Below are positions 56,623 to 64,000 of a stretch of 64,000 nucleotides of DNA, piece by piece (positions within the stretch are counted from its first letter, which is position 1; every line of letters begins with the position of its first letter). Made by a program: the position numbers and the translations under genes. This stretch comes from Thamnaconus septentrionalis (Eukaryota; Chordata; Actinopteri; Tetraodontiformes; Monacanthidae): positions 23,716,861-23,780,860 of the forward strand of contig CM020501.1 of the NCBI GenBank assembly GCA_009823395.1, read 5' to 3'. The notes beneath the pieces were generated by a model. It ran no database searches. It saw only the letters and a program-made list of their open reading frames with translations, and was not told the DNA's origin.

Positions 56623-57930
56623 CATTAGGCGCCGCCTCTTCTCTCCTCTCCTCTTCTGCCATGGAGCCATGAAGCCCGCTTTTTAGTTTTTCTTGTCAAA
56701 GAAGAAGAAGCAGGAACTCGTCTCGAGCCTGAACAAAAACCCCAGACAAACAGAACCAGAACCAAGCCAGAGGGAGGAACTCAGTACCAGTGTGGACCAT
56801 TTCTGATATTCAGGAAGCCCAGGCTGTCTCACTCTGCACCTCCACCACCCAGGACTGACAGACCGGAGGGGGGGGGGGGCGAGGCAGCCAAAAGCGTCTG
56901 TCTGTCTATGCAACCTGTTGGGTCAGGGGGAGGCCCCGCCCACCCCACCCCTAGCCCCGCCCAGCGAGCTTCACCGGCAGGACTTGTGTCCCTCTTCCTC
57001 AGCCACCTTCTCTTTCCTGGAGGACTTTAATCAAGAGGGGGAGGGGGAGGTTGGGGGTGGAGAGGTGGAATCATTTTTTGTAGATACTGGAGAGAGAGAG
57101 AGAGAGTGAGAGAGAGAGAGACTACTGACTGGACTGCTTCTCTCTCTCCGTCTTTCCCCTTTGTTTCGTTTTGTTTTCCTCTCTATTCTGGTGACGGATG
57201 ATGATTTGATTTTTCTAGTACCCCCACCACCACCTCCCTCCTCACCCCCTCATCACCCTCCTCACCCCTCCCACCTTATATTTCGTTTGCCCCCCTCGAC
57301 CCTCTTCTCCCCCCTATGAAGCACTAGCGTAACTACTAGTCTTTTTTTCTACGGTAGTTGGTAATTTTAAGACTCTTTCGACAGCAAAATCTCCAAAATC
57401 CAAAAAAATGATCGTAATGTGAAGAGTTTTAGGTGATTCTTCTTTCTTTTCTACTATTCTTTTCTTTTCTTTCTTTCTTTTTTACAACTCTTATGTTTGT
57501 GTTTCTCTTTTCTTTTCAGAACTTGGGCTTTTTTTTCTCTCTCTCTCATTTAGGTAAAAAATGGAAAGAAATTTGAGGAAAAAAAAAATCTCACTTGCCA
57601 AGTCACAAAGAGAATGGGTTGCACATAGACTTATGGAATAAAAGTTTCATTTGTGATTTTTTTTTTGTTTGTTTGTTCCTTTGTTTCTAATCTTGATGTA
57701 AATTTACACTATTTATAAATACATATTTATTGCTTGAAAATATTTGTTGATGGAATGCTGTTATTTTTTCCAGAGTACCTGCCATTAAAATTTGAAGGAG
57801 GTTTGTCATTTTAACAACTCCTCGTACATTTTCTATATATAAATAAAAGTTGCTTAGCAAGCATTGTACAGAAACGGACGTTTAAAATTGTTTTATTGTT
57901 TGAAGAATGTTTTATGACCAGTCAATAAAC
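56623..57930 (+). other. kdm6a 3'UTR with several polyadenylation signals
   Basis: Non-coding sequence after the TGA at 56620-56622, becoming T- and AT-rich. AATAAA occurs at 57637-57642, 57842-57847 and 57924-57929, so alternative 3' ends are possible. A GA microsatellite lies at 57089-57119. Confidence 0.65.
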
Positions 57931-59284
57931 ACAAAAGTTGTCAAATTACCACTGCGGCTTCCTGGTTCATCTGGACATGCAATCTGTACACAATGGGAGT
58001 TTACAAAAGGACACAAAAAATGCAAGTTGCGTTCAAAATGTCACACCAGTGCAGCGAACGCCTCACGACTGGACCGAGCCGAGAGCCTCGCTGGAAGCAG
58101 CCGCTCGCAAAAATGGAGTGTGGCAATAAAGGCTCTGCACTGCACTGAAGTGTACAATTTTGAATACCCATACATGTATATAAATATATTTATATTTCTA
58201 TGGACGCTGATTAGTGCAGACCTGAAACCCAGCAGACAATGTAGCTGTAGACTGACACACACAGGATCCTACACTATATGCCAGGTTCAGAACGCACCAT
58301 CATTCCAAAGAAATAAAAAAATAAAACTGAAATTGCCGTGCACTTCAGGATTCACTCTAGCAGAGACCACTGTGACATTTCAGCTGGAGGCCTGTGGAGC
58401 ATCGGGGGGTGAAATCATTCAATAAATAAAATGAGAATAATAATGGACGCAGGTGACAGGTGACAGGTGACAGGAAGAGGCCGACTCCTGCTGAGGTTCT
58501 GCTGCGGCCGCCAGCGGAGACCCAGTAGCCAGATGTAGCTGCTGCAGCCCCACAGGATCTACACTGACTACTGAGCACCCGCTGGGCGACCCAGTGGTGG
58601 TGGAGGGAGTGGGAGGGGCAGAGAGGAGGAGGAGGAGGACGAGCAGCGTCGCACTGTGGAAACAAACAAGAAAACGCACAAGCGACGGCTCCTTCACTAA
58701 ATATTTCCAAACTTTTCTCATTTTTCCCCCATTTTTTTTTTTTTACCCCAATTTTTCATTTTTCACACCTGCTCTCGGCCAATTTCTGACAATTGTCGTC
58801 GCAAACTGGAATATCTATAGTGTTGCCCTATCACAACTCTTCCCCGCTGTGTGACAGATAATAATCTGGACTTTTTCTGGACTCAATGGCAATATTGCAC
58901 TAATGGTTTCTCAACTTGGCTTCATCTCTGCCTCTGCATCTGCTCTGGTTTGCTTGTCCTTTATAGATTGACTTGAATGTCTCTTCTAATTACTCTGTAG
59001 TTTATTTATTGTATTGTTTTTATTGCTGCAAGTTATTGCTCCAATTTCGGATCAATAAAGTTAATCTATTCTATTATATATATGGTCACAAATGTTATTA
59101 TGACAACCAAATAATACATTTAATTTGTTTTCCTATTGATGACATGCAAACCTGTCTTTTCTCCTGAGACCTGCACGTCTTCAGTCAACCTGCTTTCATC
59201 AAAGCTTTATTGACAAAAGCTGAACTGTTTTCACAAAAAATTATTCAGCAGGAAGGTTCTGAAGGTCTACAGGTTATACAGGGC
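57931..59284. other. Region after kdm6a, no firm gene
   Basis: AT-rich sequence. On the minus strand an acceptor-like GTTTCCACAG at about 58656-58665 precedes an open stretch to about 58420, with a GGTGACA triplication (58450-58475). The encoded residues are not recognised, so this is at most a possible exon. Confidence 0.2.
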
Positions 59285-59535
59285 CACAGGTGTTCAACAG
59301 GTTCTACTGGGCTCCCCACTGTTCAACAGGTTCTACTGGGCCCCCCACTGTTCAACAGGTTCTACTGGGCCGCAGGTATTTAACAGGTTCTACTGGGCCG
59401 CAGGTGTTGAACAGATTCTACTGGGCCGCAAGTGTTCTACAGGTTCTACTGGGCCGCAGGTGTTCAACAGGTTCTACTGGGCCGCAAGTGTTCTACAGGT
59501 TCTACTAGGCTGCAGGTGTTCAACATATTCTACTG
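59285..59535. repeat. 28-base minisatellite, about nine units
   Basis: Unit GGTTCTACTGGGCCGCAG plus GTGTTCAACA, with point variants (ACCC/GCCCCC versions), repeated about nine times downstream of kdm6a. It reads as an open FNRFYWAA-like frame only because of the repeat; no start, splice or homology supports coding. Confidence 0.85.
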
Positions 59536-59869
59536 TTCCCTCCTCACTCAGAACCCTCCATTCACTTCTCAACCCCTGCGCTTCCTCTCTTCTCATCGTT
59601 CTCTCAATCCTGCGCTTGTTATCTGGCGTCTTTGCGTCACTTTGGTGGGGCTGAAAGGTCAGCGGAAGCCGAGGCGTCGAGCTGCGACTTCTCTGATTTT
59701 GAGTGAAAGATTGAAAAAAACCCCGAGAAAAACAGAAATGAAGAAGTGAAAGTTTCTGGCCAAGTGCCAGCAGCTTCACAGGTGATGCCACCTTCCTCCC
59801 CGTCCTTCTCTCTCTCTCTTTTGTTGCCCCTTCCTTTTTTTTCTCTCTCCGTCCTCTTCTGCTCTGAGA

Positions 59870-59975
59870 GCCAAGATGGCTGCTGGGAGGGTGGGGAGTT
59901 TGGTGTCCATTTTGACTGTCGCTGAAGGAGGCTGGGCCGCCTCTCTGGGGATTCCGTCTGCTGCTCGGATGGAGG
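59870..59975 (-). other. Possible minus-strand exon, unidentified
   Basis: On the minus strand, a strong pyrimidine tract plus CTCTGGCAG (about 59976-60000) is followed by sequence open in two frames, beginning EPPSEQQTESPERRPSLLQR in one. I recognise no family. It may be chance. Confidence 0.2.
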
Positions 59976-60123
59976 TTCTGCCAGAGAAAAAGAAGAAAAT
60001 GAGAGAGGGATGAGAATGACTGAAATCACCAGAGAAGGGAGAGCTAGCCGAGGAGGTGCGCTAGTGACGAGGTCCTCGAACGCATCAGAGACTGATTTGA
60101 AAGTTGGAATAACAGGTGAATAT

Positions 60124-60395
60124 TCTGCTGCTGCTGCTTCTGTTACAGCTGCTGTTACTGCTGCTGCTGTTACTGCTGCTGCTGTTACTGCTGCTGCTGT
60201 TGCTGCTGCTGTTACTGCTGCTGTTACTGCTGCTACTGCTGCTGCTACTGCTGCTGCTGTTACTACTGCTGCTGCTACTGCTGCTGTTGTTACTACTGTT
60301 GCTGTTACTGCTGCTGCTCTTACTGCTGTTACTACTGCTGTTAATGCGGCTGATGTTACTGCTGTTACTGCTACAGTTACTGCTGCTGCTGCTGC
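60124..60395. repeat. CTGCTGTTA-type trinucleotide array
   Basis: About 270 bases of CTG, GTT and ACT triplets, the reverse-complement composition of the arrays in cask intron 1 and kdm6a intron 13. Confidence 0.9.
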
Positions 60396-60571
60396 CGTGG
60401 CATTTTGACAAAAGCCAAGGAAGGGGGGCGGGCATGAAACGACAAAAAAAGCATCAGTGGGCTCAAAGCTGGTGATTGGAGGAGAGGAGGTGCGAGCCCT
60501 GGAACAGGAAGTCTCCATCAGTTAAGGAGGTGAAGACTTCCTGTTGGCTGTCTGAAATAACAAAGGGTGGA

Positions 60572-60577
<6 letters not shown>

Positions 60578-60632
<55 letters not shown>
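60578..60632. repeat. (GA)n microsatellite
   Basis: About 25 GA units. Confidence 0.9.
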
Positions 60633-60634
<2 letters not shown>

Positions 60635-61189
60635 GTGGTGGTGGGGGGTTTGCTCGACGCTAACATGCTAGCACCACCTAGCTAGCTGTATCCCGTCTCT
60701 CTGTGTCTTCCACCTCCTATATCCACTGCTTTGAAAGTCTGGCAGCCATCCAAGCAGCAGAGGTATGTGAACTCTGCTTGGCCCGGACCGCCATCGACCC
60801 CCCCCCCATTCCCCGCCGCCCCCCAACCTTCAGACTACCCTAACAATGTCTCCCTGTGTCAGTGCGTTGAAAAGGGGGAAGAAGAAGAAGAAGAGGAAGA
60901 AGAAGCAATGAGCTAAACCAGCAGTGTGATCAATGCCCCCTGCCCCCCCCACCTCTCTTTCCTTCCTTCCTTCCTGTTCCCTCCATCCTCCATACAGCCC
61001 CCCCTGCCCCCGACAGGTGGTCCTGACTGCTAATTTTAACCCCGGCGACGATTGTCTGCCTGCCTTTTCCCACAGCAGCATGTATAGAAGGAGTAAGTAG
61101 GTCAGTGTGCAGGGCTCTCCCTCTCTCTCTCACACACACACACCTACAGACAGACACACACACACTCACACAGCAGGCCCTGACCTCTA

Positions 61190-61410
61190 AAAATACCCCA
61201 CTGCTCCATTCATGCGGTTCCCGCCTCTGTTTGCAAATGAGCCTCCGCCTCCCACCGATTGGCTGGCCCCTCTCGGCCAATGGCGGGCCTTCTCCTCACT
61301 GCCCATTCATAAATCAGGCACAGGGCGTGGCACAATGCGAGCCAACATGTGGCTGAGTGAATGTTGGGCCCATTAGAAAGGAGAAATTAATGCATTGTAT
61401 ATTTTTTCAA
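61190..61410. other. Unique stretch, possible conserved non-coding element
   Basis: Non-repetitive, with octamer-like GTTTGCAAATGAG, paired inverted CCAAT motifs (GATTGGCTGG, GGCCAATGG), and AAATTAATGCATTG. No coding frame. Suggested only by its complexity. Confidence 0.3.
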
Positions 61411-62431
61411 GGTTCGGTGCTTTTGGTTTTGCCTGGTGTTGATTTTAACCTGAGTGGGATTTTTGAGTAATCGGTCAGGAAAGAAGTCGGACGTCCGTCC
61501 TTGTGAGTTGGACCCTATTAAAATTCCACAGTGTTTAATGAGTAACTGACCAACCACAGGGTCAACAGGGTCGCCGTCATCTGCCTTTGTTCTCTCAGCT
61601 TATCTCACTTACTGCTATTTTTTTTTTTTGTTTTTTGTTTTTTGCAAGAACCGTGCGGACATAAAACACGGAAAACCCAGGAATTCATAATTTTTCAAAC
61701 AGAGACAGACAAAGAACTACAACTTGGGAGGAAACGACGGTGAGGAGTGGAAAATTTTTGTTGCGATTTGAGCAAATTCACACGTGTGATTTGTGTTTTA
61801 ATTTGCAAGGCAGAAATAATCAGGAGGCAGCCGCTCGTCTGGACGGCGCCTCCTGGGGCCAGATGATGGGATCTGGGCCGTGTTTACCATGGGCTATCCA
61901 AGATAACAAAAAAAGAGGGGGGGTAGTGCCACTCATCGTCATGGAAACGCAGAGCAATTAGTGCAGAGTGCTGTCGCAAGAACAGGCCCAGTGAAAGGGT
62001 GCGCCTGTTTTTTTTTGTGCGCGTGCCTGCATTTGTGCGTGCGCGAGTGTGTGCATGTGTGATGTCGGTCTGATTTCAAGAGATGAGTGTCAGCAGCAGG
62101 GAGACAAAGAAGCAATTTCATGTACCCCACTCCATTGCTGACTTGTTGATTTATTTATATTTATTTATTTATTTAGGGGGTTGAACTCTGAAATGGGAAC
62201 CCCTGGTGGAGAGGGAGGGAACCGCAGCGCTCAAATGTTTGAACAGCGACTGTAAGTGTGAAGCCGTGTTCAGCTGTCGAGCTGGAGCATGTGACCAAAC
62301 CCCCCCCACCCCCCCACACACACACACCTCACCCCGACCCCCCCTGAGTGGTGCGAACGCGTCCGTCCATCTGGCTGGCGGTCACGTGACGATACGACTT
62401 CCCCCCCGGGTTTGATTTTAACCGTCTGAGG

Positions 62432-62760
62432 CAGGAGCGGCAAGCGGTTTGACTGGTGGGCCGCAATGGGTTGTAAACTGTGGCCGGGTGGCCGCAATGT
62501 GTAGAATATGTAGAAAACATGTTGCTTTAGTATCAATTGAAAATGAACCCCAAGCAAAGCTGCAACCAAATCAGTGTCTTTGAAGCCCCACGGTGTTCAG
62601 CTCTTTATTAAAATGACTCTGAAAACACTGGAAACATGGAGGAAACGCAGCTATTTTAGGACTGACTGACTATTAATATAATTTCTTCAAGTTGGGCGGG
62701 CCGGATTAAAAATCTGAACGGGCTGCATATGGCCCCTGGACCATCGTTTGCCCATGTCTG
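62432..62760 (-). mobile_element. Family A MITE downstream of kdm6a
   Basis: Reverse copy with the same internal blocks, ending CGTTTGCCCATGTCTG; both termini are recognisable, without a convincing target duplication. Confidence 0.7.
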
Positions 62761-63109
62761 GTTAGTTTGGAAGCTGTCCTTTTTTTGATTTCTGATTCCC
62801 ACAGGTGAGAATCTGAAATCGTTTCATAGTTTTTCCACGCAGACGCGTCGCCGACAGCATCCCAACGCCGGAGGACTCGCATCATCCTGCTCATTTCCAG
62901 CCTTTGTCCCCCCCCCCCCCAACCCTGAACATATAGAGAGGGAATTGGGGGTGGGGGGAAATAAATGTCACCTGGAAATAAATGAAAAAATGAAGGGAAA
63001 AAATAATAAATACAACGAGTTTAATGCAAAAGTAATCTTTGTTGCTTATCTTAATTAAGTACAGGTACGAGCAGAGCAGACACACACACACACACACTCA
63101 CTAGAACAC

Positions 63110-63300
63110 CCCCACAGGTGCAGCGTTGGTGCTGCCGCTCCATCACTCTGCTCTCTGCTGCAGCTAATGGCAGCCGGGAGCCGGCGGCCACTGAGATGCT
63201 GAGAACAATTATGCAGATGTTCACTAAAACCACTTTGCTGCTGTAATCCACCAGCAGTCCATTACACTGATTGTCATTAGTGAGTGCGTGATTACACTTT
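63110..63300. other. Unique stretch, possible conserved non-coding element
   Basis: Non-repetitive sequence with GCAGCTAATGGCAG, GAACAATTATGCAGATG, ATTACACTGATTGTCATTAG, the SOX/POU/homeobox-type words common in enhancers. No coding frame. The rest of 61960-64000 holds one MITE and unique AT-rich sequence. Confidence 0.3.
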
Positions 63301-64000
63301 TTATTTATTTATTTTTTTGGAAATGTCTCTCTGACGGAGACCAGGCCCGGAACGGGCAGAGCTCCGGCGCATTTTATGCAAATCTGGCAACCCCCACCCC
63401 CAAATTTAACATGTGGGGTTTAATGTGGCTGCTGTGGGGTTGTGTGTAGGTGTTAACATGCAGGTGAGCATGCAGGTGCACATGCTTCCTCCCCCGCTTA
63501 GCGGTCTTTAAATTTGGTTGTGTCATGTCGGATTTTGTGCTCCGACGCCGTCAAAACGTTTTCTGGTTTGCGTGAAGTCGCTTCAAATACACAGCAGTCG
63601 CGTTGTCGTTGCTGCTATTTTTCTAATTGAATTGAATTGAATTGAAAGCCCTTATTGTCATTGAACTTTTCAGAACAATGAAATTCGGAGTGCAACCCCC
63701 ACTGAAAAATAAAAATGAAAAAGCTCACGGTAAAAAATACAGCCATTTAAAACAAAAGAGTTGAAATTGCAGGATTTTAAGTGCAGAGCGTCCAGTGTCG
63801 TTTTTGATCAGCCACTTACATTTCACTCAGGTGCAAAAAAACATTTATTTATCAACACTTATTTAGATTGGTAAATAACGTGTATATATATATATATTTT
63901 TTTATCTATTTAATTTTAAATTCACTCTTTGCACTGTACATGCTGCTGTACCATGCAAATGTCCCCATTGTGGGAGAAATAAAGACATTCTTGTTCTTGT

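Noticed and set aside
59637..60518. A 293-residue minus-strand frame
   Set aside because: Its length comes from the CTG/GTT array; the non-repeat ends are not recognised. Only the small part near 59870-59975 is kept as a weak possible exon.

Overview
The window is vertebrate nuclear DNA, almost certainly from a ray-finned (teleost) fish. Five protein-coding genes can be built exon by exon. They are split by short introns with GT/AG borders, are packed tightly, and are littered with the microsatellites and short hAT-like MITEs typical of teleost genomes. No prokaryotic, organellar or viral gene is visible. The species cannot be named from sequence alone.

Layout from left to right. 244-19451 (-): the 5' ten coding exons of cask (CaM-kinase-like domain, residues 1-338); the gene continues off the left edge. 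5584-6767 (+): gpr34, a single-exon P2Y12-like receptor nested inside cask intron 5 on the opposite strand, as in mammals where GPR34 lies in a CASK intron. As given it carries two frameshifts. 22862-25490 (+): cenpl, the kinetochore protein CENP-L, head-to-head with cask and about 3.4 kb away, with one frameshift in a coding GGA repeat. 27311-31270 (-): fundc1, the mitophagy receptor, tail-to-tail with cenpl. 32189-56622 (+): complete kdm6a (UTX), 30 coding exons, head-to-head with fundc1 with only 0.9 kb between start codons, with one apparent single-base deletion in GC-rich exon 18. 57930-64000: no firm gene; a minisatellite, a CTG/GTT array, one hAT-like MITE and several unique stretches that look like conserved non-coding sequence.

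The block cask-gpr34-fundc1-kdm6a matches the mammalian Xp11 neighbourhood in content and relative orientation, compressed and with cenpl inserted (CENPL is on chromosome 1 in human). The genes do not form one pathway: a synaptic scaffold, a lysophosphatidylserine-type receptor, a kinetochore subunit, a mitophagy receptor and a histone H3K27 demethylase.

No new biological system is seen. The points most worth a second look are: four frameshifts in GC-rich or repeat coding sequence (assembly error or real lesions); loss of the conserved kdm6a exon 19 acceptor to a (TG)n tract; a MITE abutting the cask exon 4 acceptor; repeated use of microsatellites as polypyrimidine tracts; a GC-AG intron and a missing ULK1-site serine in fundc1; and nested MITE insertions. 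Family comparisons (human residues, domain positions) are from memory of the families, not from a search.
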